From Phlebopus portentosus (taxonomy: Eukaryota; Basidiomycota; Agaricomycetes; Boletales; Boletinellaceae), in assembly GCA_037892935.1 (NCBI GenBank), contig JAYXKI010000007.1, positions 1,488,001-1,552,000 of the forward strand: a stretch of DNA of 64,000 bases. The letters run 5' to 3'. Shown here piece by piece: positions 37,955-50,701 of the stretch. The translations under genes and the position numbers were made by a program. Each line of letters starts with the position of its first letter. Within the stretch, counting starts at the first letter, position 1. The notes below the pieces were generated by a model. The model did not search any database and was not told the origin of the DNA. It saw only the letters and a program-made list of their open reading frames with translations.

Positions 37955-40628
37955 ATGATGCTGAGACATTCCTGTTCCCCCGATGGCCAACCTTTGAAAC
38001 GACCGAAGATGCTCGTGTCTGCATTGGAAGATCGTGGACCTACCGCTATCCCGAAGGATATCCCTATTTCTCGGAATGTCGATGAAACCTCACCGGACCT
38101 CAATGTATACCATCATGCAAGAAGTGGGAGGAAAGTGATAATTGGACCTATGCCAGTAAAGGCGTTTCTCGACGAGTTCCTTTCTCCGCTCCCGTTGGAA
38201 AACCGATGCCTAAACCGGTGGGAGCATTTGCAAAAGTACCTCGAAATGCAAAGAATGAGAAGGCCATTTACGATCCTCTGGTGCGTACATATTTGCGGAT
38301 TTCCCCCTGCATAGTTGAAGCTCACTGGCTTTCAGGTTAAAGCGATCAATAGTGGAAAGCGCTGCCCGAGCGTAAGCTTCTGCAGCACTGCGGACGTGCC
38401 TGAGGACCCTTCCTCGCCAAACGTCAGACCGATTATACGTGGTTATACCCACAGAGGTATGCGTTTGGTGGCACAAGAAACGGAAGGACCGAACTTGGGT
38501 TTAGCCGAAACCTTTTTCGTGGTTAAGAAGGGCCATGATCCGTTCTGCGATTCTCATACCCATTCCAAGTCCTTATACAAGAGTTTCTTCGCTTTTGAGA
38601 ATCGCGACTACGAAAAGGAGAAGGATGTCGATTCTGGGAGAAATGAGAAACGGAACCTCGGCGAATGCGTCGCTTACGCAGTCGAGGCGTGCTTGCGACA
38701 GCACCGCGTGTTTTACTTCTCAGTCTTGGTGATCGGCACCCGTGCTCGGATTTTCCGATGGGATCGAGCCGGGGCGATTGTCACAAGAGCATTCGATTAC
38801 AGAGATCACCCGGAGCTGTTGTGCGAGTTTCTCTGGCGCTTCCATCTTGCTAATCCAGTCCAGCGTGGTTTCGATCCTACAGTCTCGATCGCTTCACAAA
38901 CGGAAGAGGATCTGTTCAGGAATCTGATAAGGAAGCACGTCGCGCTGCAGCTGGGTATCAGCGAGGATGACTCCGAGAAGGTAGACAACGGGCTGAGACA
39001 GCATTACGAGAAGGAGAAAGTGATGAAAGTCGAGGTCTACGAGCGAGGTCGATCGGCACCCGACTTTTATCTCGTATCAGTACCCCTGACGTGTCCGAAG
39101 TCGGTGTCTGGCCATTCCACTCGTGCCTACTGGTCTATCAAACTTACGGGGAGAAATGAAGGCATGTGCTGCTTCCTGAAAGATACGTGGCGCCTCAATG
39201 AAGACGGTATGAAAAGCGAAGGTGATATATACGAGGAGTTAGGAGACGTGGGGGTGGAAAACATATGTGACCTTGAATGTTATGGGGATGTTCCGGATGT
39301 TTGTCTAGTCGATGTATTGACTGAGGTGTGTTCTCAGAAGGTACGCATGGAACTAACAAACTGATGTATATTCTCTAGGAGCGGAGCCTATGCGACGAAG
39401 TGAATGCTTGCAGTGATGTGGTTATGACTTTATCCAGTCCGAGGGAAACTTCTGAAAGGAAGTCGCCTACTGGTATGATCGACTCGGAATCAGCGACCGT
39501 CTCGTCACAACGAACGAGAACACAAGAATTTATTGATGCGGCTTGGGTCTGTAAGTGTCTACGAAAGAATCTGGACACGCGCGTTTTCCGGCATACGCAT
39601 TGCCGCGTTGTCTTGAAGCAGGCCGGATACTCGTTGAGAACATTGACTGGGTCACGAGAATTGTTCGGTGCGGCAAGGGATGCTTTGCAAGGTATATTCT
39701 CTTCTCCATGATCTTCTTGATTGCTTATGCGCTTGCAGCTATCGAGTCCGCGTACAAGCGATGCCGGAGAGTCCATCGTGATATCAGCTTCGACAATATC
39801 ATCCTTTATCGATCTGAACCATTAGGACCTAGGAGAGGTCTCCTTGTCGATTGGGAGTTTTCCAGCATGGTTGATCTGACAGGGAAGGTCGCAGATGATC
39901 TTCGTTCGGTAAGTAATCTTTCATCAGCGAAGCAGCTTCCCAATAACTATTCATTTTAGGGTACGTGGGCATACATGTCGGGGAATGCCTTGTACGATCC
40001 TGAAGGGTTCCGCCATACTATCGATGATGACCTGGAGTCCTTGTTTTACGTTGTTATGTACGGCAGTATCCGTTGGCTGCCTCATAATTATGTCTCTCGT
40101 CTAGGTCGGTGGATGCACACGTTTTTCGATGAAGTAGGCGTAGACGCAGATGGTCAAACTATCGGGGGAAGTAAGAAACTTCTTCAGATAGCTTTTGGTG
40201 GTTCAAGATTCCTTGGACTATTTACATTTGCAAATCGATTCGTTCAGGACTGGTTCAAGGTCGGCTACAAAATGCTCGGGACGACCTTCGATGCTTCCAA
40301 GAACGGTGGCCAGACATGTCTGTGGACAATGGAGAAATTACAGGAACTATTAGCCTTTGTGTGCGAGGGCCTGGCGAGGACGGACGATACCAAATGCGAC
40401 CGAAGGGAGCATGAACCGGAAGACTATGCCGACACGAACTCGGGGAGCCAAGGCACCCGCATTTCTTTGTTCGCTGCAGCCAGGAATTTTCGCGAATCCC
40501 ATAGGGAACCAGAATTACTCGGGAAGCGATCTTCGGACGAACCGTCTGAAGATAACGATGCGACTGAACATACTGAGATGCATCCTGCAGGGATACGAGG
40601 TGGCAAACGGAGACGAGTTGTACGTTAG
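37955..40628 (+). pseudogene. family B FunK1 kinase, N-terminal frameshift
   Basis: Close duplicate of the gene at 44905-47989. Exon 1 (37955-38280) loses one base in the FLDEFLPP motif near 38184-38188: tttctccgct here, where the sister has ttcctcccgct. This shifts the frame before the first intron. The remaining exons are intact and in phase: 38336-39325, 39379-39691, 39739-39908, 39960-40628, with FRWDRAGA, FLKDTWR, HRDISFDN, VDWEFS, GTWAYMSGNAL and DDDLESLFYVVMYG. The tail stops early at 40628; sequence to about 40822 still encodes a tail remnant (SRRSPRLN) in another frame. A shorter protein from an internal start cannot be excluded. Confidence 0.75.
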
Positions 40629-41531
40629 GATGCCCATTGCACTATGCTGGACAGAAGAGCAAATGCTAAGCGACCCTTTAAGAAGCATATTGGAAACGGG
40701 TGCGAAAGATTTGAAGGATTCACTAAGGCCAGAAATGAATCAGAGACTGATGATTCTCGCGGACTGCATAGACAAACTTGTTCTTCTTCAAGACAAGATA
40801 GTAGGAGAAGCCCTCGCTTGAACATCATAATTGGTTCATCTGCTTTGTAATGCTCAAGTTAATCCGTTAATTTCTCTTTACGACTTTTGAAATTAGCCAT
40901 TGTTGACTAACGGACATCGTCTGCTTCTTCGTACTTATAAGATGACCTTTCCTTCATGTCCGAGTGCCTTGTTGTATCTATACGAAGCAGGCTTTCGAGT
41001 TTACTGGAAGAAGCGTAACGTGCAAGACTTATGTGGTATCTCATTAGTCAAGCCTGACGAGACTTCATGTTCACTAGACTGGAAAGACCGTCACTCGTTT
41101 AATCTCCGAAACTGTAAATCTCCTCTGTAGACAGTGTAGTATTCATGAAAAAGTTTGATTGGATTCATACTGACGAGCACATATCTGGCAATCTTTTTCT
41201 TCGTACATTTATAAATTTGAAATGCAATCAGAGTCGTCATATGTGATCTGATCTCAGGCATCCATTCAAGTTTGAATTATCTTTCACTCCTCTCTGTACG
41301 TTACGGCGGCCGTCAGTCCGTCAGTCAGGTGAATTTGCGAGAATGAAATGTGACACTCACCAGTAACAGTCATGTATATCACGTGATACTATTCTACCAA
41401 TCATGTGACCGCGAATTGAAACTTGAACGCGTTCAGAGCCACGGTCTCCTTGGTATACTTCTAACCACAACACCGTCTACTTCTTGGCACACCTTCTCTT
41501 CTAAAGGTCGAAATCTCTGGAGCTCTGTCTT
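40629..41531. other. intergenic; tail relic and E-box
   Basis: 40629-40822 is the decayed C-terminal tail of the preceding locus. CACGTG at 41380-41385 and CATGTG at 41402-41407 precede the next gene. Nothing else recognised. Confidence 0.45.
41380..41385 (+). promoter_or_regulatory. CACGTG E-box upstream of family B gene
   Basis: CACGTG in atatcacgtgatac, about 147 bp upstream of the ATG at 41532. Confidence 0.5.
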
Positions 41532-44500
41532 ATGGATACATCCAAAGCTATCACAGAGCCGATTAATACTGATGACATCCTACCATTCTCATTACAATCT
41601 GGCTCGGACGATCCCGCACAATACAGGACACCGAGTCCTTCAGGCTCTTTGGAGAAACGCTACGGAAGAATAACTTCTCAAATAAGGACCCCACAACACA
41701 AGAAAGTGACCATCGCAAAGGATAATCCTATTGCACACAAATGCGATGGCCTTCACGATTCTTTCCAGGCGAACAAGTCAGAGGACTTAGCCTCCAGCCA
41801 CGAGGCCGAAGGTCGTAAAGTGTTGATTGGTCCAATGCCAGTGAATGAATTCATTGACGAGTTTCTTCCTCCTGCAACTGAACAAATGCCCGATCCCACG
41901 GGAGCGTTTGACAACGTGCCTGCGAGCGTGAAGGACGAAAAGGATATTTATGATCCATTGGTTAGTTTCTCGATTCTTATTTGCATCAGTTATATCTGAA
42001 GAAAGATCAGACAAAAGCAATCAATGAGCATGCGCGTTGTCCGAGCGTGCAGTTCTGCATTACAGCGGACATAGCTGAAAAAGAGAAATCCGGGCGCGGT
42101 GCCCTGAAACCGGATGTCTGTGGTTACACCCGCAAGGACGCAAACCGCATGAAACGCAAGAAACGCAAGGCGAAAGGAAAGAAAAAAAGGCATCGCTCTA
42201 ACGCAACCGCGGTTAAATATGAATCAAACTTGGGCCTCAGTGAGCTCTTCGTTGAGATCAAACGGCATCATGATCCAATTTGCGAGCATGATTCGCATGA
42301 TGAGGAGAACGGAAAGCTATCAAAAAGCTTCTTTGCATGTGATAACCACTTGGACGGTAATAATCAAAACCCTCACAATGATCCTGCTAGTGCACAGGAG
42401 GAGAGACGTAGCTTCGGCCAAAATGTTGCCTACGCGTCCGAGAACTGTGCGCGTCAACATCGGATGTTTTCATTTTCAATCATGGTAATCGGCACCCGCG
42501 CTCGCTTTTTCAGATGGGATAGAGCTGGCGCGATCGTCACAGAGGCGTTCGATTACAAGGAATATCCAGAGCTGTTATGCGAGTTTCTTTGGCGCTTTCA
42601 TCTCGCCAATCCTGTGCAACGTGGTTTTGACCCTACTGTCACCACCGCTTCGAAGGAAGAAGAGAAACTCTTTAAGAAGCTTATCAGGGAGCACGTTGGT
42701 TTACAGCTAGGTATCAGCGGTACAAAGTCAAAAAAGCTGAATGAGGGCCTCAAGCAGCATTACGAGCCGGATAAAGTGACGAAAGTCGAGGTCTACAAAA
42801 GAGGCCAGTCAACACCCGACTCCTATCTCGTATCGGTTCCGCAGAAGTCTCCACTGTCAGCAGCTGGTGAATCTACACGTGCTTATTGGGCAGTGAAACT
42901 GCAAGGTCGAAATAAAGGAGTCGTCAAATTCCTCAAGGACGGATGGCGCATTACCGTAGATGGTGCCGCAGTAGAAGGTGATGTTTATGACGAAATGATG
43001 AAGGAGAAGGTCGATAACATTTGTGACCTGGAAAGCTATGGCGACGTGCCGGAATTCGAGGTAGGATAGGTTATTATAAATTGAGTATTTCATCTGACTG
43101 GAAACACAGCAGCAGGGAACAGATCAGGAGCTCTCTGATGAAGCCGATTCCAATGATGTGACTCAAGTGGAGTCCGATCCATTCACAGCCCAAGCGACAA
43201 GAACAGATGAGTTCATCGACGCCGGGTGGGTATGTGACTGTCTGAAAAAGGATTTGAAAATGCGCGTGGTCAAGCGTATCCACTGTCGGCTCGTTTTAAA
43301 GCAGGCTGGCTACCCGCTAAAGACATTCACAGGCTCACAGGAATTATTTGGCGCAGCTGAAGATGCACTCAAAGGTATTATACTAATGTTTGATTCATTA
43401 CCGATGACTCAATAGATTGTAGCTCTCGATTCGGCGTTCGAACGATGCCACAGGATACATCGAGACGTCAGTCTCGAGAATATTATTCTTTACAGAGACG
43501 TGCCTTCAGGATGCAGAAGAGGGCTTCTAATCGACTGGGCAACTTCAACAGTGACAGATAGACCAATCGCACCGATGACGTATTTTCGGACAGTGAGTTA
43601 GCCTGTTCTTTGTTTAATTGACGTATATTTATGTACGTGATTCAGGCATCATGGGCCTTCGTTTCCGGAAGGATTCTTAATGGAAATGGAGTTGAACTGC
43701 AAACTAGAGAGGATGACATGGAATCCTTATTTTACGTGGTTATGTACGCCAGCCTCCGTTGGTTGCCTCATAACAAAGTTTCGGACCTGGGATTTTGGAT
43801 GTTTAATTTCTTTGACGAGGCCGAAAGGGGTACGGATGGCCGGGAACGCGGAGGAAAGAATAAACTCCTAAACCAATCAATCGCCGGGACAACGTTTTTT
43901 GAAAAGTTCTGGTTTAATGACAAGTATATCCACATGTGGTTCAAAGCGGGGTACAATTACCTCAAAACTGTCCACGACCAGCTGCCGAACTCTGGAGACT
44001 GGAATATCGACAACCTAAAAGAGATGACTAACGTTGCATATAAAGGCCTTTGCAAGCAAGAAGGCACGCTCAACGACAGAGTTGAGCATCGAGTCTCGGA
44101 TTATTTCATTGAATCCAAGGCCAAGGATGTTCCACGTGGCACGCACACCTCGCGCTCTCATAATGTAGACCGCGGTTCACAACGACCAGCAGACAAGGGA
44201 CCTACAGGCAATGCTGTCATTGCTGTCAAGCGACAAAAGGATCTGCAGGGGTCAGCAGGGCCAGCTACAAAACGAAGACGCCTTGACCCCGAGAGGCGGC
44301 AGGACATATTTCCGGACGCCCCAGATGACCGCCAAGATAGAAAATCAGCTTCCAAGGAATCTATATCGCGGATACAACATCGTGATCCTACAACACCTGT
44401 TGGACCCGACAGAATTGGCCGAGCTAGGCCGAAGACTCGTCGACAAGAGACAAGAGGCATGGTTCCATCAGATCACCACCCCGGGGCCAGAAGGAGCCGT

Positions 44501-44536
44501 CGATTGGCGGGAATGGGCGTCGGTCAAGAATCATAG
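41532..44536 (+). CDS. family B FunK1 fungal-type protein kinase
   Basis: Five exons in phase: 41532-41960, 42011-43060, 43110-43374, 43423-43592, 43646-44536; 934 residues. Features: IGPMPVNEFIDEFLPP, a basic insert (RMKRKKRKAKGKKKRH, likely nuclear targeting), QHRMFSFSIMVIGTRARFFRWDRAGA, FLKDGWR, catalytic loop HRDVSLEN (H594-N601), then IDWATS where other family B members have DWEFS, ASWAFVSGRIL in place of GTWAF, EDDMESLFYVVMYA, and a basic tail ending RRSRRLAG. The DWE-to-DWA change spares the metal-binding aspartate (D619), but together with the GT-to-AS change in the P+1 segment it may mark a drifting or specialised copy. The start is the first ATG and agrees with paralogues. Confidence 0.85.
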
Positions 44537-44904
44537 TTTCATAGGGCTTCGATTGAAACTTGAATATGGCAGTGGTCGATGGACTTGTACAGAGTCGAAT
44601 CGGGTGGAGTAAATCGAAGGTGTCCACTTCTACTACATGTACCGATCTTCGGCTTTTCATTATTGTTTAAGCATGCGCAATCCCACACGCTTTGCGTTAC
44701 TACATAGTGTTATTACGGAAGGAAAGAGAAATCAAAATGACACTCACACTGTACATTGCATGTGTGTAATACAATACACATGTAATGCGAGCAGTCACGT
44801 CACATGACCTCCGAGTTCGTACTATGTAAACCGCGCCTGCACCAACATCAGTCACCATCTTACCACGACCACCAGACGTCTCTTTGCTTTCGATATGCTG
44901 GCGC

Positions 44905-47900
44905 ATGAAGTCGGTCAAACGGCAACTACCACCAGGGAATGGATTTTCTTCGTCGCAACCCTTTTCCAAGTCGAACGATCCGACGTGGCTCACTACACCA
45001 TTTTTGTACCAAGAGACTGCACAGGACCATGCGACTTTCCGTCGTCAACAGCAGCATGTCTCAACCAGTTCTTCACTGCATGGTGTCTCTCTAGACGAGC
45101 AGAGTACGTCCCTGTCTTCTTATGCGTCGCGGACAACCACGCCCATCCCGAAGGACATCGCTATCTCCCGGACGATCAACGAAACCTCACGAGAGACTCG
45201 ATCAAACTTCAATATGTACCGTCACGCAAGAGATGGGAGGAAAGTGATAATTGGACCTATGCCGGTAAGGGCGTTTCTCGACGAGTTCCTTCCTCCCGCT
45301 CCCGTTGGAAAACCAATACCTAAACCGGTGGGAGCGTTTGCAAAGGTGCCTCGAAGACCAAAGAATGAGAAGGCCATCTACGATCCTCTGGTGCGTAGAT
45401 ATTTGCGGATTTCCACCTGCATAGTTAAAGCTTACTGGTGTCAGATTGAGGCGATCAATAGTGGAAAGCGCTGCCCGAGCATAAGCTTCTGCAGCACTGC
45501 GGACGTGCCCGAGGACCCTTCCTCGCCAAACTTCAGACCGAGTATATGTGGTTATAGCCACAGGGATATGCAGCAACTGTCTCGAGAAACGGAAGGACCG
45601 AACTTGGGTTTAGCCGAGACCTTTTTCGTGGTCAAGAAGGGCCATGATCCGTTCTGCGATTCTCATACCCATTCCGAGTCCTCATACAAGAGTTTCTTCG
45701 CTTTTGAGAATCGCGACTACGAAAAGGAGAAAGATGTCGATTCTGGGAGAAATGAGAAACGGAATCTTGGCGAATGCGTCGCTTACGCAGTCGAAGCGTG
45801 CTTGCGACAGCATCGCGTGTTTTACTTCTCAGTCTTGGTGATCGGCACCCGTGCTCGGATTTTCCGATGGGATCGAGCCGGGGCGATTGTCACGAAGGTA
45901 TTCGATTATAGAGATCATCCGGAATTGTTATGCGAGTTTCTCTGGCGCTTCCATCTTGCTAATCCAATCCAGCGCGGCTTCGATCCTACAGTCTCGATCG
46001 CTTCACAAACGGAAGAGGATCTGTTCAGGAATCTGATAAGGAAGCACGTCGCGCTGCAGCTGGGTATCAGCGAGGATGACTCCGAGAAGGTAGACAACGG
46101 GCTGAGACAGCATTACGAGAAGGAGAAAGTGATGAAAATCGGGGTCTACGAGCGAGGCCGGTCGACGCCCGACTTTTATCTCGTATCAGTACCCCTGGCG
46201 TGTCCGAAGTCGGTGTCTGGCCATTCCACTCGTGCCTACTGGTCCATCAAACTTACGGGGAGAAATGAAGGCATGTGCTGCTTCCTGAAAGATACGTGGC
46301 GCCTCAATGAGGACAGTATGAAAAGCGAAGGTGACATATACGAGGAGTTGGGAGACGTGAAAGTGGAAAATATATGTGACCTTGAATGTTATGGGGATGT
46401 TCCGGAGGTTTGTCTAGTCGATGAATTGACTGAGGTGTGTTCTCAGAAGGTACGCATGGAACTAACAAACTGATGTATATTCTCTAGGAGCAGAGCCTAT
46501 GCGACGAAATGAACGCTTGCAGCGATGTGATTACGACCTTATGCAGTCCAAGGGAAACTTCTGAAAGGAAATCGGCTATCGATGTGATCGACTCAGAAGA
46601 AATGACCATTTCAGCACAACGAACGAGAACACAGGAATTCATTGATGCCGCTTGGGTCTGCAAGTGTCTGCGAGAGGATCTGGGCTCGCATATTTTCCGG
46701 CATACGCACTCCCGCATGATCCTGAAGCAGGCCGGATACTCATTGAGAACGTTTATCGGATCGCGGGAACTGTTTAGCGCGGCTAGAGATGCGCTGCAAG
46801 GTACCAATATCGCTTCGATAAGCTTGCCAGCTACTGATGCATTTCAGCTCTCGACTCCGCTTACAAACGATGCCGAAGAATCCACCGCGATATCAGCTTG
46901 GATAATATTATCCTTTATCGATTTGAGTCGTCAGGGCCACGGAAAGGTCTGCTTGTCGATTGGGAGTATTCAAGCGTAGTTGATTCATCAGGGCGAGTCG
47001 CGGACAAATCTCGTACCGTAAGTACATTTTTGTCGTTGAAACAACTTCCTTACTAGTATTTCTCGCAGGGGACGTGGGCCTTCATGTCGGGAAATGCCTT
47101 ATATGGCCTAAAGAAATTTCGTCATGCGATTGAGGATGATCTAGAATCTTTATTCTATGTCGTTATGTATGGCAGCATCCGCTGGCTGCCTCATAATTAC
47201 GTATCTCAGCTAGGTCGTTGGGTGCGTAGCTTCTTTTATGAAGCCCTGCCGGAAGGGATCGGTAAAACTATCGGCGGGACGGATAAACTTCTGCAAATAG
47301 CTTTTGGTGGCTCAGAATTCCTCGGTACATTCTCGTTTGAAAATCGGTTCGTTCAGGACTGGTTCAGGGTTGGTTACAAACTGCTAAGGACGACCTCCCT
47401 TGCTTCCAAGGACGCTGGCGGGAAATGCCTATTGACAACGGAAAGTATACAAGAACTATTCGCAGTCGTGTGCGAGGGCCTGGCTAGAACAGACGATACC
47501 AACATCGACCGAACTGAGCATGAGCTTGAAGGCTATGCCGGTGCGACTTCTCGCATCCAAGGCACCCATATTTCTTTGTTCATTGCAGCTAGGAATTTCC
47601 GGCTAATCCACACGGAACCGGAATTTCTCGAGAAGCGATCATCGGATGAGGCGTTTGAAGATGAAGATGACATTGAGAACGATCGTAGTGAGGTGCAGGT
47701 CTCACCGAGACGAGACAAAAAACGTCGGCGGTTGGTTTGTCAGGATAATGATGATAATGTGAATGGCAAAAGAGGAAAAGACGAACAACCAAATACGAAA
47801 CGTCTGAGGGACAAGCGCAGAACAAGAAGCGAAAGATCCAGCAAGACGAATACGAGCAGGAGTGGTTCGGATTCGGACGATTCCCGCCGACCAGGTGGAC

Positions 47901-47989
47901 GGATTCGCTCTTTATCCAGTCGAGGGACGAGGAGAAGCCCACGACTCAGGGCAAAACTTGATTCGTCTAAGTATGCACGGTCAAGATGA
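44905..47989 (+). CDS. family B FunK1 fungal-type protein kinase
   Basis: Five exons in phase: 44905-45390, 45445-46434, 46488-46800, 46848-47017, 47069-47989; 959 residues. Intron 1 (54 nt) is stop-free and a multiple of three, so a reader looking only for open frames would take it as coding; homology to paralogues and its GTGCGT donor show it is an intron. Features: IGPMPVRAFLDEFLPP, RNLGECVAYAV, IFRWDRAGA, FLKDTWR (K444), acid E457, HRDISLDN (H609-N616), VDWEYS (D634), GTWAFMSGNAL, DDLESLFYVVMYG, basic tail with RRSPRLRAK. About 95% protein identity to the exon-2 product of the locus at 37955, so a recent duplicate; this is the intact member of the pair. A TCACGTCACATG sequence about 100 bp upstream is a variant of the E-box. 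Confidence 0.87.
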
Positions 47990-48183
47990 TACACATGAGG
48001 GCGTTGTAGAGCCTCAATGTCGATGCTTCAGCAACTGTCAGCAGCTTTCATTCGGTTCTCTAGTGTAAATTATATCCGCCTTGTTCTAGTTCTTTATTCT
48101 GATTACTTGATCGGTTTCCGCGCTGTGGTCAGCTTTGCTGAATACACGGAGAAAACGCTGCACCGGAATGGATATACGGTGAC
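47990..48183. other. short convergent spacer
   Basis: Between the plus-strand family B gene and the minus-strand family A pseudogene; nothing recognised. Confidence 0.45.
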
Positions 48184-50290
48184 TTATAAATTGTACAGAT
48201 CGTCAGCCGCAAACCATAATTTCTCCCGAAGTTTCCACCAATATATATCCCAGAATACCCCAGTGCGATCGGGGAACTTATTTTGATCTTCCAAAGGCAT
48301 TTCATCTAAACGATCCACAGGGAGAACAAGCTTCGGGCGACCGAGGTAAGTAAATGCGGAATGATCAGAGCCGGATGACATACAAGATCGCCCATTGCTT
48401 CAGTTGTATCTCTACTCATGGAACTCAGTCCTTCCTTGCCGATCGTCCTATGTCTGGCTTTGATCGTAAGAACTTTGCGGGATGTCGCCCTATGCTGTGA
48501 CTAACGACTGCTGTGATTATTGTGGAACTTAGGCACGCTAACAAAGTACTACTACTTACCGGTCGCTTGCTTTGCTCAGACGATTGTGACTCCATACTTG
48601 GATCTCTTTCATACTTCCTCCCATCCTGCGAGGACGAATCGAAGGAATAGGCGTCGAACATCCGCGGGACACTATAATGAAGAACGCGAGTTGGTAGCGG
48701 ATTCTGCTCTATGAATACCGGATCCCCATTTCTTCTCATTCTTTTGATCTCCTTTAGAAACAGCCTCTGCATAAAATCATGTAAATGGAATTCGTATCGA
48801 TCACCTGGCTTGGTCGCGGAGACATTGTACCAGGAAATGGTAAGATACGTCCTCATTGCATCTAGCATGTTGTAGAACGGTGTAAATCTCTCGCCCTTGC
48901 AGAACCCGTCCTCCGGGAGGTTCCAAAGCAGCTCGTTGGGAATTTCGCGCTTCTCGACGAAATACCTGAACGTTTTTCCTCTTTTTTCTGCCAGACTGTC
49001 CACCTCTGAACTCTTCACGAACTCGCCTTGCGACTACATGTGGTTAAAGAATAAAATGCAAAGGTAGAAAACGGACTCGGCATCGTGAACAACTTCCTGC
49101 CTGCTCGATTCCAGTAGGAAATCTACGTATGTTGTTCTCGTGGGGATCAGTGTGCCAGTCCAGGTATTTGAGCTTGTCGCCATAGAATTCGTCCCATGCA
49201 TTCTTCTCCGTTTCTTCGGCATACTTTTCCTCGGAGTCGATCGAGAATAGCGAAAGCCGACCTCCTCGTCGTTGAATAGATGTGCGACCAGTGCATATGG
49301 TCCTGCCGTGCTCATGCTTCTTCTATCGCGCGGATCGGCAACGTCACGGGCCATAAACATTGGCGTGCCCTGTGATCTAGATGAGCCATTTTCGCTTCAG
49401 GAAATGAATGAAATGTATCTATGTACTGCTGCGTTTTTCGAATCATTCTCTCCATCGCGGTCAATCGCGGGGTCAAAGTCAGCCAGTGATTATCCAAAAT
49501 GATATAGACATTAAATGCCTTCAAGAAGGTCGTACATAGCTTCGAGAAACTCGAGTACTAAATCGCAAGCGCAAAGTGGATAACCAATCGTCTTCGGCAC
49601 AAGAAGGCCATGTATCCGAGTGCACCTCCCTCCTCTTCCAATGGATCGGAGTCGGTCGCTTGCAGAGAGTCGGTAGAACGATCTTCATCAATCTGTACGA
49701 CACCGGGAACGCCATGGAGACTCTCAAGTTCACCTTGATAACGCACACGAGATTCGGAACGACTGGAGGTGCCGTCCTGGAGGCTTCGTCCTGTATGTGT
49801 CGAACGCAAGAGCAACTAGCATGAAGCCATCACTATCGACAATAAGCCCATACCGCACGAATGATCCGGGTCTGTCTCGAGAGCACTAGCAAATAGTTTC
49901 GACACATCAAACCGCCCGTGTCTCTAGTAATTATCACGCTTGCTTTGCAATAAGAGATGGTACATAGAATTTTCCTTGCCGTCCGAACTACTCTCCCAAC
50001 GCCAGTCAATTTCTCTGCCGCCTTTCGAGAAGCGAAAAAAGCAAGCAGAGCCGGTCTTCTCTGGGACCAGATAAAGCCGAGCCGATATGTTCTTCACAGA
50101 AACGAGTGACTCCTTCTATTCTCTTGGAGTGATGGCGAGACTTGTCATTGTCAATGCAGCAGACACGGTCGATTCATTGAATGCGGAACAGATCTCGCTG
50201 GCCCTTGTCAGGATTAGCTGGCAAAGTATGGGGTCAATTTTCTGGTCGTAGTCTTCCAGCTCCTCCTCATACGAAGGGAAATCTGTCATT
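48184..50290 (-). pseudogene. family A kinase pseudogene lacking the HRD exon
   Basis: On the minus strand from about 50285: YEEELEDYDQKIDP and CSAFNESTVSAALTMTSLAI (N-region), in-frame stops, then YGLIVDSDGFMLVALAFDTY, then a jump to LHGVPGVVQIDED and a YDLLEG equivalent near 49520. This is joined directly to WLTLTPRL, which in the neighbouring frame reads LADFDPAIDRDGEND. The exon that should carry the HRD catalytic loop is therefore absent, as is the lysine strand. Downstream parts are well preserved: GTPMFMARDV, VVHDAESVFYLCILFFN, WYNVSATKPGDRYEFHLHDF, and an intact terminal exon (LVLPVDRLDEMP, FWDIYWWKLREKLW) with stop at 48184. Confidence 0.82.
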
Positions 50291-50701
50291 TGAAATTGAT
50301 ATCTAGGAGTTCAAAATAAAAATCTAGTAGCACGGTCATAATAGCATACCTAGCACATTGACAAGCCGTGATGAAGGTCAACTGAAATTTGTGAAAACGT
50401 CTCCTGCCCAATTACATAACAGAAGGCTTATATAATCCTCTGGTGCCGACAATTCCAGCCCATCTGTTGGTCTCCGTAAACGCAGAGCTCTGCTCTCTAT
50501 ATGAGTTGGTCTCCACTTCATCTTATCATTTTCCAAAATCACGAATTGCAATGGCAATACCATATCTCGTCCGTGAGATGAACAGTTTTTTCAATCAATT
50601 TTCACGCCCTCGCTTGATGTATCTTATCCGTTCCAGATAGCGGAAGATGTATTCTGTTGCTATCCGAATAGGAGAAGCAAAACTACGTATCCAGAGGAGC
50701 T

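Noticed and set aside
39338..39375. Alternative 38-nt intron from the AAG|GTACGC donor in the 37955 locus
   Set aside because: The donor GAG|GTGTGT upstream gives a normal 53-nt intron and matches the donor position in paralogues.
44884..46473. One uninterrupted open frame covering exons 1 and 2 of the 44905 gene
   Set aside because: The 54 nt at 45391-45444 are an intron by paralogue alignment and splice signals; the openness is accidental.
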